Translations under genes and position numbers: made by a program | The notes under the pieces: generated by a model | Database searches by the model: none | What the model saw: only the letters and a program-made list of their open reading frames with translations | What the model was told of the DNA's origin: nothing | Assembly: GCA_028641055.1 (NCBI GenBank) | Contig: CM054060.1 | Span: 166,064,416-166,128,415, forward strand | Length of the DNA: 64,000 bases | From: Alopecurus myosuroides | Lineage: Eukaryota > Streptophyta > Magnoliopsida > Poales > Poaceae | Direction of reading: 5' to 3' | In this document: piece after piece, positions 42,628 through 54,608 of the stretch | How positions within the stretch are numbered: position 1 is the stretch's first letter | Layout of the letters: each line of letters starts with the position of its first letter

Positions 42628-44212
42628 TGATACGTCTCCAACGTATCTATAATTTCTGATGCTCCATGATCATATTTTTCCAATTGCTACTTGTTTTCTC
42701 CCTTATTTATAGCATTTTTATATGTTTTCCAGGACTAACCTATTAACAAGATGCCAAGTGCCAGTTCCCTATTTTCTGCTGGTTTTGGTTTTAGAAAAGT
42801 TGTTCTGCAAACATTCTCGGAATTGGACCCCACAAAGCCCGAAGTTCCTATTTTCCCCGGAAGCATCCAGAACACCGAAGAGGAGTCGAAGACGACCAAC
42901 AGGGGGGCCACACCATAGGGTGACGCGGGTCCTCCTGGACGCGCCACATATAGGTGTGGGGCCCCTGGAGCTCCACCGCCTTTACCCTTTCGCCTATTTA
43001 AGCCCCCCGGAGGTAAAACCCTAAACACCTGATCAAAAATCCCCGAAAAGTTCCACAGCCGCCATCACCGTCAACCCTAGATAAGGGGGGGGGGGGTTCT
43101 GAAGCTGTTTCCGGCATCCTGCCGGAGGGGAGATCATCACCGGAGGCTTCTACATCACCATGCCTGCCTCCGAAGTGATGCGTGAGTAGTTCATCCTTGG
43201 ACTACGGGTTCGTAGATGTAGCTGGATGGTTGTCTTCTCCTCATATACCTCCATGTTTAGATCTCGTGAGCTGCCTATCATGATCGAGATTGATCTTATG
43301 TAATTCTATATGCTGTGTTTGCTGGGATCCGATGAATATTGACCTTATGCCAAGTTGATTATAGTCTTTATTTGCATATGCTATTTGTAATCTTGCATGC
43401 TTTCCGTTGCTAGTGGTTACTCTGGCCAAGTAGTTGCTAGTGACTCCAAGAGGGAGTATTTATGCTCGATAATGGGTTCATGCCCCTTTTCGCCTTGCTC
43501 AAGTGACAGAAATGTGAAGGGGGAGGATGTGTTGTTTCCATTAGGGAGAAAACATCGGTGAGAGTGCCCGCGTGCATAATCATTGCTTACATTACACACT
43601 TTGTTTAATGCAATTATCTGTTCCTTGCAACTTAATACCTAAGGGGGTTCGGATGATAACCTGAGGGTGGATTATTAGTCATAGATGCAGATGGATGTCG
43701 GTCTATGTATCTTGTTTTAATTCCCGCAGTAAATATCATAGTAATCTTCATGTCATATTGTGCACTATGGTGCAACCTCTATTTGTCAATTGCCCAGCTG
43801 TAATTTGTTCATCCAGCATGCTATCTTTTATAGAGACACACCACTAGTGAAACTATGAACCCCGGGTCCATTTTCCACACGGTTAAACAAACCACGACAA
43901 TTTCCTGCTTTCTTTACTTACTGCAAGCATACATTGTTTTCCATACTATACGTGTAATCTTTGTTTTCAGCAAGACCGGTGAGATTGACAACCTCACTGT
44001 ACCTTTGGGGCAAAGTATTTTGGTTGAGTTGTGTGCAGGTTCCACGTTGTTGCTGACACCGGTGAAGCGCCAGCACCACCATCAGTGGCATCAACCTTCC
44101 GAAGGTCCTCTTTCTCCTACTGGATGGATAACCCTGATTCTTAACTAAGGGGAAAACTCCTACCGATGTGCTCATCATACCCTCCTCTTGGGGTTCCCAA
44201 CAAAGTGCATCA
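42628..44212 (+). repeat. 5' LTR of the Sabrina-like element (1,585 bp)
   Basis: Pairs with 47838-49418 at roughly 95 percent by eye. A TATA-like CTATTTAAGCCCCC lies near 42991-43004. A G-run occurs at 43086-43096. Confidence 0.85.
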
Positions 44213-44404
44213 AGGATTTTTCTGACGCCGTTGCCGGGGAGAAGGAAGTCTTCTGGCAAGGGGAGTCTCTCACTCTCAACCTATTTATTTTGTTTATTGT
44301 CTTGTTTTTATTTTTGTCTTGTTTTGCTTCTCTTTATTGAAAACACAAAAAAAATTAGTTTACTTCATAGCTGTTATTTACTTGCTTGCTTTTATTCAGC
44401 TAAA

Positions 44405-45079
44405 ATGAGTATTCCTAAAGTAGAGGTTCGTTATTTTAGGCAACAAGGGGGAGAAATTTTAGAAGATGCTTGATATAGAATAAATGATGCTCATAAGAGG
44501 TGCACAAAAATATATTCTACCTTGATAATCCTGAGAAATATTTATGTCGGTATTTCTGGCTGGTATAGGCATGTGTTAGATACTCTTACGGGTGGAAATT
44601 TTCTAGGAACTCCTGCTTTCGAAGCCTGCAATTTGATTGAAAGTTTAGTAGGAGCACATCCCATTACAACTGTTAAAACTGAGATCACTTTGGAGGATGT
44701 TATTGATAAACTAAACTCTTTGGAAATGAACTTATCAATCTTCCTTGATAATGCTAGCGAAGTTAATGAATTACTAGTTACTATTGATAAAAGAATCACT
44801 GCTCTAGAAGCTAGCAACACTCATGATAATCAAATTTTTAGGATTGGTAAACTAGAGGATGCCATGGGAACTTTAAACTCAACCTTTTCATCTATTAAAT
44901 TCAAAAAGGAGAAAGCCTTTGTGGGAAAGGAGCAAAGATTCATGTATGCTCCTAAGATGGCTAAACCCAAATATCAATATGTGCAGAAAATTGCTAAAAA
45001 AATTAATGAGACTAAGAGTGACCTTCATGTTGAATCTTACAAACATCTAGAGTGGCTATTGCTGCAAATAATGGTTTAG
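44405..45079 (+). pseudogene. Truncated Athila-type gag
   Basis: Begins MSIPKVEVRYFRQQGGEILE. One in-frame TGA (44471-44473) stands where the family has Trp (EDAWYR); after it the frame continues IYSTLIILRNIYVGISGWYR, HVLDTLTGGNFLGT, the typical Athila Gag core. The frame then runs through a short helical segment and stops at 45079, far short of a full Gag. Downstream the sequence passes straight to the 3' non-coding part (phrase AAGCGCTACCGGGAGACAACCC), so the gag end and all of pol were removed by a deletion. Confidence 0.8.
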
Positions 45080-47837
45080 AGGAAGGTATAGAAGATGCTT
45101 CTTCCCTTGAAAATACTTGAGTTTCCCTTTTATGCCTAGCTGAAAGACGTTAAAAAAAAGCGCTACCGGGAGACAACCCGTTTTATTTCGCTGTATTCAA
45201 CTCGTTTTATTTGGTGTGCTTTGCACCTGGGTGTTTTCTATTTCCTTAGCAACACTGCTGTACCTTTTATTTTGAGTTTTTGTTGAGCCAAGTAAACCCT
45301 CTATTGGAAAGTTGTGCCTATATTTCGGATTTCTGCGTAGTAAACAGATTTATGCTGTCCACTGTTAATTCCGTTAAAAATCACAGAAAATTCAAAATGA
45401 CCTGGGATTTTTTGTGCTTAGTCCTGAGTTATATACGAAAATATTCTTATAATACCACTTTTTGATTTGAGCAACATAAGATTTTTGAAAAAATCGATCT
45501 TTACCTGCTGTTCTGTTTTGACAGATTTCTGCTATTTATCGCATTTGCATCTTAATCTCTTTCTTTTGGTGTTCTTTTGAGAAAAAGAGTTTTGAAAGAA
45601 GTTGTGACATTAGCTAATGTGTTTTTTAGTGTTATACTTTTTTTGAAACTGAACCATGTGAATTTATTATTTCAATTGCACTAACGTTGCTAATGAAGAT
45701 TGTGAGAATTTTGATGTGAAGGAAGTTTTCAAGGGTCAAGAGAAGAGGATGATATGATGTGATCAAGAAGAGTTAAAAGCCTAATCTTTGGTATTCCCCG
45801 GTGGTACATCCAAGAAAATTCCAATAAGACTCAAGCGTCTAATCTTGGGGATGCCCAAGGCATCCCCGTCTTCATCAACAAATTATGAGGTCACTTCTAG
45901 TGAAACTATATTTTTTTCCGGTCGCATCTTACGTGCTTTGCTTGGAGCGTCTTTTTTTTAGTTTGCTTTTGCTTTTGTTTTCAGTTTGTTTTTACTTTTT
46001 CAATAAGCTTGGTTGGACCCCAGCATTCTTTTATTAGAGAGTGACACGCTCCGCTTTTTCTTGAGAATACGTTGTATTCTTAATCTCTCTCTAGCTGCTG
46101 CATTTGTTTAGCTCCTGTTATGCATACATATCTTATTAGAGCTGTTAGTTTTAGTAGTGTTATGTGAGTACTCTTATGTTTTCTTGCTGTATCATAAAGA
46201 TTTTTTTTAAAGCATGTTTTGTATGGTGCTTGTTGGGAGAAGAAAACTGCTCCCTGGAGTAGAATTTATAACAGTGCTAGTAGAAGCTTGTATAGAGTGT
46301 GGCTAGGACTTTTTCATGCCATGCTAAATGTTATTTTAGTTTTAAAGCCATCTGGTTATTGAGTGGCATGATTAGCCTCAAATAGATGAGAGTGTTTAAT
46401 ATGTATTGAAAGATTCATGAGTTGTTTTGTCATAGTAAAGCATCAATATACAATATTCTCTTTCAAATGCTTTATTTAGTTGACTTGGCGCATGCTCACA
46501 CCATGTTTATGCCTACAAACCAGTAACAAATAGCCTCCATGACCACTTAGTTTTTGAACTTGTGATACTGCTTATGTTTTAATTAATGATGCTTATGTCG
46601 CTATGCATGATTATGGCTCTTATACTCTCTTGATTTGTCGCTCCCAGTCTTTTGCTAGCCTCCACATGTACTGAGTATGAGCTCTACTCGTGCATCAAAA
46701 CTCGCTTAAACCAAAGTTTTTCCCATTGTGTCCACCATACCTACCTACATGTCGTATTTAACTGCCATTACAAAGTAAATTGCTCATGTGTTACGTTTAA
46801 AACCTTCAAAATTACTCCTCCTCTATGTTCCCGTTTTTGCTCATGAGGACGTAAATTGAGAATTTTTATATCACTTGTTGATTGGATTTCACACCCTGGA
46901 CTAGTGGCTTCATCCGCTTATCCATATGATATAAGAGCTGGCAGCGGGGTGTCCAGCCCCAAATGAATGCAAACAAATTCTCTTCACTATTTTTGGCCCT
47001 GATTTATCAGTCAAAGCATAATTGTGTAAATAAAAGAGAAAGAGGGATGGCCTTCTACACCAGTTGCATCCTTCACCATGGGAGCCGCTCTTGTGAATCC
47101 AGTTGGCTTGTGACTTACTGTATTTTTTGTTTACCATTCGTTGACATTAGCATACATCTCCCAAAATATAGACACTCCTCCACGGTATGTGATTGTTGGC
47201 AGGCACCCGAGGATTCGGTTAGCCATGGTTTATGAAAGATGGATGGGAGGAGTGTCAAACTTTTAATACCTCTGTTTAATAAAATAAAAGCTCTAGCAAA
47301 TGAGTGATCCCCGCTTCCCTCCGCGAAGGGCCTTTCTTTTACTTTTATGTTGAGTCTCCATCTTCTAACTTTATGCACAGTTGAGAGAGCATTTTTGCCA
47401 TTCTGAGTTCTATGTGCATTTGTCCCATAAGCATCAATAATTACTTCATGATGTGATATCATTTGTTCTTAAATTATTTGTTCTAGTCTTCCTCATGAAC
47501 TTTGAAGGTGTCCTAACATTTATGTTTTTCCCCACTATTAAGGACTATGGAAATATCACTTTGCCATGCTTTCTCTATACCTGAAACAAACATTTACCTT
47601 TCTTTGCATCATTATTCATGATCTTTATTTGAGTTACTCTTCGTGATGCAAACTAATTGCTATGCTTTATTATTAAAGTTTTATTTATCATGCATGTGTT
47701 TAAAATTTTATGATCTCAACGTGCATATGCTTTTACATTAGATTGATCAAGTTTATGTTAGTAGCATGTCACCTCAGAAATTATTGTTTTATCGTTTACC
47801 TACTCGAGGACGAGTAGGAACTAATCTTGGGGATGCT
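45080..47837 (+). other. Non-coding 3' part of the Sabrina-like element
   Basis: 2.7 kb of T-rich sequence with no supported ORF. It ends with CGAGTAGGAACTAATCTTGGGGATGC, whose last part CTTGGGGATGC is the polypurine tract before the 3' LTR. A second similar tract, AATCTTGGGGATGCCC, lies at 45841-45856. Confidence 0.75.
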
Positions 47838-49418
47838 TGATATGTCTCCAACGTATCTATAATTTTTGATGCTCCATGATCATATTTTGCCAATTGCTAC
47901 TTGTTTTCTCCCTTATTTATACAATTTTCATGTTTTTCGGGACTAACCTATTAACAAGATGCCAAGTGCCAGTTCCCTATTTTCTACTGTTTTTGGTTTC
48001 AGAAAAGTTTTTGTGCAAACATTCTCGGAATTGGACCCCACAAAGCCCAAAGTTCCTATTTTCCCCGGAAGCATCCAGAACACCGAAGAGGAGTCAAAGA
48101 CGGGCAACAGGGGGGCCACACAATAGGGTGGCGCGGGTCCCCCGGCCGCGCCACCTATAGGTGTGGGGCCCCTGGAGCTCCACCGCCTTTGCCCTTTCGC
48201 CTATTTAAGCCCCCCGGATGGAAAACCCTAAACACCTGATCAAAAATCCCCGAAAAGTTCCGCAGCCGCCGTCACCGTCAACCCTAGATCAGGGGGAGGG
48301 GGTTCTGAAGCTGTTTCCGGCACCTTGCCGGAGAGGAGATCATTACCGGAGGCTTCTACATCACCATGCCTGCCTCCGGAGTGATGCGTGAGTAGTTCAT
48401 CATTGGACTACGGGTTCGTAGCTGTAGCTAGATGGTTGGCTTCTCCTCATATGCCTCCATGTTTAGATCTCGTGAGCTTCCTATCATGATCGAGATTGAC
48501 CTTATGTAATCTTATATGCTGTGTTTGCTGGGATCCGATGAATATTGACCTTATGCCAAGTTGATTATAGTCTTTATTTTCATATGCTATTTGTGATCTT
48601 GCATGCTTTCCGTTGCTAGTGGTTACTCTGGCCAAGTAGTTGCTAGTGATTCCAAGAGGGAGTATTTATTCTCGATAGTGGGTTCATGCCTCCTTTTCGC
48701 CTTGCTCGAGTGATAGAAACATGAAGGGGGAGGATGTGTTATTGCCATTAGGGAAAAACAGCGGTGAGAGTGCCCGCGTGCATAATCATTTCTTACATTA
48801 AACACTTTGTTTAATGCAATTATCTGTTGCTTGTAACTTAATACCTAAGGGGGTTCGGATGATAACCTGAGGGTGGATTATTAGTCATAGATGCAGATGA
48901 ATGTCGGTCTATGTATCTTGTTGTAATGCCTGCACGAAATATCATAGTAATCTTCATGTCATATTGTGCACTACGGTGCAACCTCTATTTGTCAATTGCC
49001 CAACTGTAATTTGTTCACCCAACATTCTATCTTTTATGGAGAGACACCACTAGTGAAACTATGAACCCCAGGTCCATTTTCCACACTGTTAAATAAACCA
49101 CAACAATTTCCTGTTTTCTTTACTTACTGCAAGCATACACTGTTTTCCACACTATACGTCTGATCTTTGTTTTCAGCAAGACCGGTGAGATTGACAACCT
49201 CACTGTACCGTTGGGGCAAAGTATTTTGGTTGTGTTGTGTGCAGCTTCCACGTTGTTGCTGACACCGATGAAGCGCTAGCACCATCGTCAGTGGCATCAA
49301 CCTTTCGATTGTCCTCTTTCTGCTAATGGATTGATAACCCTGGTTCTTAACTAAGGGGAAAACTCCTACCGTTGTGCTCATCATACCCTCCTCTTGGGGT
49401 TCCCAACAAAGTGCATCA
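47838..49418 (+). repeat. 3' LTR of the Sabrina-like element (1,581 bp)
   Basis: Matches 42628-44212. Ends GTGCATCA followed by the target duplication TCCAG and resumption of the LINE. Confidence 0.85.
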
Positions 49419-49423
49419 TCCAG

Positions 49424-50071
49424 CGGCCGCCAGAGGAGAGGAGCATAGCCTTCCACCCGGACAAGCGCCGGTCGAAAGATGCGAGAAGCGGTGAGAAAGC
49501 CGAGTTAGGGAGCTTGAGAGGTGAAAGGGGAGGCCAAGGTAGGGTTGAGGGAACCCAGAGATGGGGCAACCAAGCTCAGCAGCCATAGCGTCCGCGGTAG
49601 CCTTGTCAACATTCATAGCGATAAAGCACGATTTGTGAAAGTTGATATGGAGCCCCGTGGCAAGGGCGAAATCGTCCAACACCTTCTTAAGATGGGAGGC
49701 AGCGTCGGGGTTTGCATGGCATAAGATGAGCGTGTCGTCCGCGGATAGTAGGAGGGGGGAGTGAGCTGTCGATGGGGTGACAGAGTTGCCCATAGTGGAA
49801 GGAGTGTCGGATAAGGCGGGGGAGGACGTCTGCAATGATAATGAAGAGGTAGGGGAGAGGGCGTCGCCCTGACGGAGGCCGTTACGACACCTGATCCAGT
49901 CGCCAGGGACACCGTTAAGGAGGATGGCAGTGTGGCCGGTCTCTAAGATGTAAGAGATCATCGGCACCACGTGTCGTTGAAGCCCCGACCGCGCAAAACC
50001 CTAACAAGGCTGCACCAGTTGACAGAGTTGAAAGCCTTACGGAAATCGATTTCGAACACAAGGGTGAGGAG
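49424..50071 (-). pseudogene. LINE ORF2 reverse transcriptase fragment
   Basis: Minus-strand frame 49970-49416 reads GLRQGDALSP (RT motif 4) and SADDTLIL, the Y/F-A-D-D catalytic box with Ser in the first position. GLHINFHKS and PYLGLPFHLS, the following L1 RT motifs, are present. It joins the part at 41302-42627 after removal of the gypsy insertion. Confidence 0.8.
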
Positions 50072-50187
50072 ATTACATTGTATATATATTACAAGCCACC
50101 GACATAGGCTAACCGACTAGGTTTAGGTATCCTAACCGAACACGTATATGACTAACAGTTTGGGTGCTCCTTAAAGTTTCTCAAAAG

Positions 50188-50501
50188 TATCAAATTGTTT
50201 TTTTTTACAAACACAGTACAAACGCGAGCGCTCATATACACGCGCATACACTCACCCCTATGAACGCACACACGCACACTCTACCCCTATGAGCACATCC
50301 GAAAGACTGAGTTGGCGGGTCTTGAGATTGACAAAGTCAGCACAGGCGCTTGGCTATCGACGGGAACATCGCCTCCCACTGAACTAATATTCCGCCTAAA
50401 TGCAACACACAGGTGTCAAACCTGGGGTTTGAACTCTGGTGGGCTGGGGGTACAACCAGCCTCCTAACCATCCAACCGTTCGCTTATCAAATTGTTTTTT
50501 T
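50188..50501 (-). mobile_element. tRNA-derived SINE with 17-bp target duplication
   Basis: On the minus strand the head reads GGTTAGGAGGCTGGTTGTAC with a downstream AGAGTTCAAACCCC, resembling RNA polymerase III A and B boxes. The body follows and ends in an A-run. The flanking duplication is TATCAAATTGTTTTTTT (50188-50204 and 50485-50501). The body contains direct repeats of the type CACCCCTATGAACGCACACACGC. Length near 280 bp fits grass SINEs. Confidence 0.75.
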
Positions 50502-50553
50502 GGAAACATATATATATCTAAACACTTCTATTGTACTTATGTGATCTAGGGGG

Positions 50554-52960
50554 AATCTAAGGCTCAATTCATTCTTGAAGTAGACTCGAATACTCGTTAT
50601 TTTCATAATGTCGCTAAGGGCAGATACAGGAAAAAACGAATTCACTCTCTCCATCAGGATGAAGGGATGATTGAGGGACAAGAGTGTCTCAAGGCTTATA
50701 TCACAAAGTTCTATAAAGGCCGGTTTGGGACTCCTGAAGTAAGTAATATTACTATGGACGAGACCCGAACAGATGATATTCCCCAAGTCTCCAATGAGGA
50801 AAACGTCTTTCTTAATGCTCCCTTCTCGGAAGAGGAGATAAAGAAGGCGATATTTCAAATGGAGCATAATAAGGCACCTGGCCAAGATGGTTGTCCCGCA
50901 GAGTTTTACCAGCATTTTTGGGAGGTCATTAAGGATGACCTCATCGAGATGTTTGGTTGCTTACAGAGTAGACACCTAGAGCTATATCGTCTTAATTTTA
51001 GGGAAATCTTTTTGTTACCTAAGGTTTTGGAGGCAGAAAGGATACAACAGTATAGACCAATCTGCCTTCTCAACGTTAGTTTCAAAATCTTTACAAAAGT
51101 TGCAACCATTAGCTTGAATTCGGTGGCAGTCATGTGGTAAAACCTGCGCAGACTGCATTTATGCAGGGCAGGAATATCCTTGATGGGGTCGTGATTTTAC
51201 ACGAAACCGTACATGAGATGCATTCGAAAAAACTAAATGGTTTAATTCTTAAAATATTCTTTGAAAAGGCCTACGATAAGGTGAACTGGGAGTTTCTCCA
51301 ACAAGCTCTGAGAATGAAAGGATTCTCAGAAGAGTTGTGTGCTCGAGTTGGCAGTTTCGTGGAGGGATGTAGTGTAGCTATCAAAGTCAATGACGATGTT
51401 GGCCGATACTTCCAAACCAAAAAAGGCTTAAGGCGAGGTGATCTGCTATCGCCCATATTGTTCAATATTGTGGCAGACATGTTAGCGATCATGATTGAAA
51501 GAGCTAAGGAAAACAGTCAAATTGAGGAAGTAATTCCACATCTTGTCGATGGGGGATTGTCTATTCTTCAGTATGCAGATGATATTGTTCTTTTTATGGA
51601 ATATGATTTGGAGAAAGAGTCGAACCTGAAACTAATTCTTTCGGTGTTCGAGCAACTATCCGGATAAAAAATTAATTTCCACAAAAGTGAATTGTTCTGC
51701 TTTGGCGAGGCCCAGGATGCTATTGCACAGTACACCGAGCTATTCGGCTGCGAGCAAGGTCAATTTCCTATTAAGTATTTGGGAATACCATTACATTACA
51801 GGAGGTTGACTAATGCAGAATGGTGTCAAGTTAAAGAACGTTTGCAGAAAAGACTTGCTAGTTGAAAAGGGAAATTATTGTCACTTGGGGGAAGACTGGT
51901 ACTCATTAACTCAGTACTATCCAATATGGTACTGTATATGATATCATTCTTTTAGTTGTCTAAAGGAGTCTTGAAAAAACTGGATTATTTCCGATCAAGA
52001 TTTTTTTGGCAGGGTGACAGCGAGAAAAAGAAATATCGATTGGCCAGATGGGATGTAGTTTATCGCCCAAGAGATCAGGGGGGCTAGGTATTCATGACTT
52101 ACAAGTCAAGAACTCAATGCTACTTGGTAAATGATTGTTCAAACAATTAACCGAAGATGGCGTTTGGCAAACCCTCCTTAAACGAAAATACATAGCTTCG
52201 AAAGAAGTCTCACAGGTTATGTGGAAACCTGGTGATTCACACTTTTGGGCTGGACCTATGGCGAACAAAAAAATATTTTTTTGCTATGGGGTATTTAACA
52301 TTAACGATGGATCACAGATACGGTTCTGAGAGGACAAGTGGTTAGGTAATACCACCCTCAGAGAACAATCTGGCATTATACACTATAGCGCGACATAAGG
52401 ATGATACGCTGGCTACAGTCATGCAAACATCACCTCCTAATGTTACTTTAGACGAGATTTAATCGGGCCACGACTTACTTCTTGGCGGAACCTAGTTAAT
52501 AGGTTAACTACGGTTACTCTAACACCAGGCACTGGTGAATTTCGTTGGAAGCTCACTAAGAACAGAATGTTCTCGGTGGATTCCATGTATAGGGCTATGA
52601 TCCAATCAGACATGCCAGTCGATATTTTTAAAAATGCATGGCGTATGAAAGTACTGCTAAAGATTAAGGTTTTTGCATGGTATCTTCGGAAAGTGGTCAT
52701 ACTTACAAAGGATAATCTTGTCAAACGTAATTGGCATGAGAGTTCTAAGTGTGCCTCTTGTTCTAATGATGAGACGATTAAGCACTTATTCTTTGATTGC
52801 ACATTTGCGCGTTCTATATGGTCCGCTATCCAAATGGCTTCGTACCTTTATCAGCCCAAATCTGTTGCGAATATATTCCGTAACTGGTTAAATATGGTAG
52901 ATAAACGATTCAAGACTATTATCAAGGTAGGAGCGCCTGTCGTTATTTGGGCGCTCTGAC
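50554..52960 (+). pseudogene. LINE ORF2 remnant: reverse transcriptase and zf-RVT
   Basis: Segment 50667-51140 holds NKAPGQDGCPAEFYQHFWE and RPICLLNVSFKIFTKV; after a small deletion near 51120 the frame 51134-51667 carries AQTAFMQGRNILDGV, FFEKAYDKVNWEFL, KKGLRRGDLLSPILFNI (one Gln to Arg change) and YADD (51572-51583). The thumb and linker follow in shifted frames, and 52567-52959 encodes the zf-RVT region with C-A-S-C...T-I-K-H-L-F-F-D-C. Multiple stops and frameshifts; not functional. Confidence 0.85.
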
Positions 52961-53280
52961 TTTGTAGAAATGACAAGATTTTAAACGATAAAAACTTCTC
53001 TCGAATACAGGTTCTATTCAGATGCACATGTATTCTCCGTTCGTGGTCCATATTACACCGGGGGGAGTTCCAAGACCTTTTTATGGAGGCGGGTGCACGT
53101 CTGGAGCAGGTGGCGAGGGATATTTTTATCCCACATAGATGGCCGCTTGATCTATGGATAGCAGCTCCATAGCATCGATAGGCTACCTCTACGTGATTTG
53201 TTTATACTTGTCTTCTTTTTTCTTTTCAGTTTTGGATTTTGGCTGTGTGCATTATCACGAAGCAGAGGCCGGGTGTAATG

Positions 53281-54556
53281 CTTAAAATTTGGAAAAGGTT
53301 GTGAATCAGCCGGGGGATCGGCGCGTCGCATCCCGCGCGGAGCGCTCGCCACGCGTCCCACTTGTTACGAAGAAAAAGGGAAGCCGGAGAGGCTAGGGCC
53401 CACATCACACCTTATCTCCTCACCCCCGGATTCTCTCCTATCCACTCATTCCTTCTTCTCCTACCTCCTGCCGCCGTACGCGCGAGACGACCCTGCCGCT
53501 GTCTACTCCTCTCTCTCCCCTTGACTGGTTCTCCGCCTCAAGGGCACACCGGCGAGCCCCGGCCATGCTCGTCCGCCTTCACCTCTCCTCGCGCCGCTGC
53601 CTTCAAGCACGGCCCCCACCTTGCCCTTCTCTCTGTGCAGAGCGCGACAGCCACCGCGCGCTTCTCTCTCTCCTCTCTACCATTGGTCTACCACCTGGGC
53701 ACGCAGATGAGCCGTGGCCATGGTGCTGCCATGGATGCTCGACGGTGGTCGCAAGGTCGGTGTGCTCCATTGGCGAGACGACGGTGCTCCCATGGCTGTG
53801 CGGCCTTGCTCCATTTTTGGCGAGACGGCGGTGCTCCCATGGCTGTGCGGCTATGCTCCATTGGCGGAGACGGCGGTGCTCCCGTGGCTATGCGGCCGTG
53901 CTCCATTGGCGAGAAGGCGATGCTCCCGCCGATGCACGACCATGCTCCCGTGGCTAGGCGACCATGCTCCAATAGCGAATGGGCGGTGCTCCCGTGGTTG
54001 CGCGGCGGTGCTCCAATAGCGAGGCGACGATGCTCCAATAGAAGGGCGACTATGCTCCCGTGGCTGCGTGGTGGTGCTCCAATGGCGTGACGGCGGTGCT
54101 CCAATAGCGAGAGGACGCTGCTCCCACAGAAGGATGGTGGTGCTCCCGTGGCTGTGCGGCATGCTCCAATGGCGAGACGGCGTTGCTCCCTTAGGAGGGC
54201 AGTGCCGCTCCAATGGCGAGACGGCGTTGCTCCCTTAGGAGGGCAGTGCCGCTCCAATGGCTAGAAGGTGTTGCTCCCATAGAAGGACGGAGGTGCTCCC
54301 GTGGCGTGGCGGCGGCACTGCAGCTCCGGCGAGCGGCGGCGGCACTGCAGCTCCGGCGGCCGCGGTGACGCAGGCGTTCAGACCCCTCCCTCCCACTGAG
54401 CTTCCAAGACATGTGCGGGAAGAGGTGGACCTGAGATTGTTTTTTTCTTCTTTCGGGAAAACAGGAGGCATGCACATGCGCGTGGATAGACCTGTCGTTG
54501 ATTAGGGGAGAGGACACGTGTCGCCACTCGATCCCCCAGCACGATCCTTAAAATTT
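53281..54556. mobile_element. Second Mutator-like (Pack-MULE-type) element
   Basis: An exact 10-bp direct repeat CTTAAAATTT (53281-53290 and 54547-54556) flanks 53291-54546. The ends are partly inverted: GGAAAAGG...CAGCCGGGGGATCGG on the left against the complement of CGATCCCCCAGCACGATCC on the right. No transposase. The interior is GC-rich and contains a coding-like start followed by a tandem array. The termini are more degenerate than those of the element at 21305, so the Mutator assignment is less sure. Confidence 0.65.
53720..54320. repeat. Degenerate ~45-bp tandem array inside the second MULE
   Basis: About a dozen imperfect units of 42-48 bp built on GGCGGTGCTCCCATGGCTGTG and TGCTCCATTGGCGAGACGG. 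Unit lengths divisible by three keep frames open on both strands (for example CSIGEKAMLPP-type text), but no known domain is encoded. Confidence 0.7.
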
Positions 54557-54608
54557 TAAGTAATAAAAACCCTTTATCAAAACAAAACAAAAAAAGTGAT
54601 CTACGGGG

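Larger units (their letters stand above)
42623..49423 (+). mobile_element. Sabrina/BAGY2-like gypsy (Athila group) element with a gag stump and no pol
   Basis: LTRs 42628-44212 and 47838-49418, starting TGATACGTCTCCAACG or TGATATGTCTCCAACG and ending GTGCATCA. Target duplication TCCGG (42623-42627) versus TCCAG (49419-49423), one mismatch. Primer site TGACGCCGTTGCCGGGGAG (44223-44241) is the Athila-type site TGGCGCCGTTGCCGGGGA with one change. The 3.6-kb interior holds a gag stump and then 3' untranslated sequence only. Family naming is from remembered similarity of the LTR start, primer site and the tract CTTGGGGATGC before the 3' LTR. Confidence 0.85.
41291..50082 (-). mobile_element. Minus-strand LINE, split by a gypsy element
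   Basis: Body about 41302-42627 plus 49424-50071. The A-tail appears as T8-9 at 41304-41312. Imperfect 11-bp target duplications ATTGTATTGTA (41291-41301) and ATTACATTGTA (50072-50082) flank it. The 5' end is truncated inside reverse transcriptase. Confidence 0.75.
39231..50157 (-). mobile_element. Minus-strand copia element, 3'-truncated, with LTR split by nested insertions
   Basis: The 5' LTR begins (minus strand) TGTTAGTCATATACGTG at 50157, runs to about 50072, is interrupted by a LINE, and ends ATCTTCA at 41270, next to the primer site TGGTATCACAC. Gag, protease and the start of integrase follow down to 39231, where the element is cut. Reverse transcriptase and the 3' LTR are missing. 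Confidence 0.8.
50541..54608 (+). mobile_element. LINE (L1 type) with a Mutator-like element in its 3' tail
   Basis: Target duplication GTGATCTAGGGGG (50541-50553) versus GTGATCTACGGGG (54596-54608), one mismatch. The LINE is 5'-truncated in ORF2, carries reverse transcriptase and zf-RVT, and ends in an A-rich tail (54579-54595). The MULE at 53291-54546 splits its 3' untranslated region. It is related to the LINE at 24901-34089. Confidence 0.9.

Noticed and set aside
43086..43096. G-run in the Sabrina-like LTR as a PPT or quadruplex element
   Set aside because: It lies inside the LTR, not before it, and the second LTR has a shorter, interrupted run.
24899..50501. Possible CRISPR-like or satellite arrays among the short repeats
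   Set aside because: The repeats are target duplications, LTR pairs or small minisatellites, without the repeat-spacer pattern; and this is a plant nuclear sequence.
53362..54090. 242-codon ORF starting near a signal-peptide-like stretch in the second MULE
   Set aside because: Most of it is the ~45-bp repeat array translated; the frame on the other strand is equally long.
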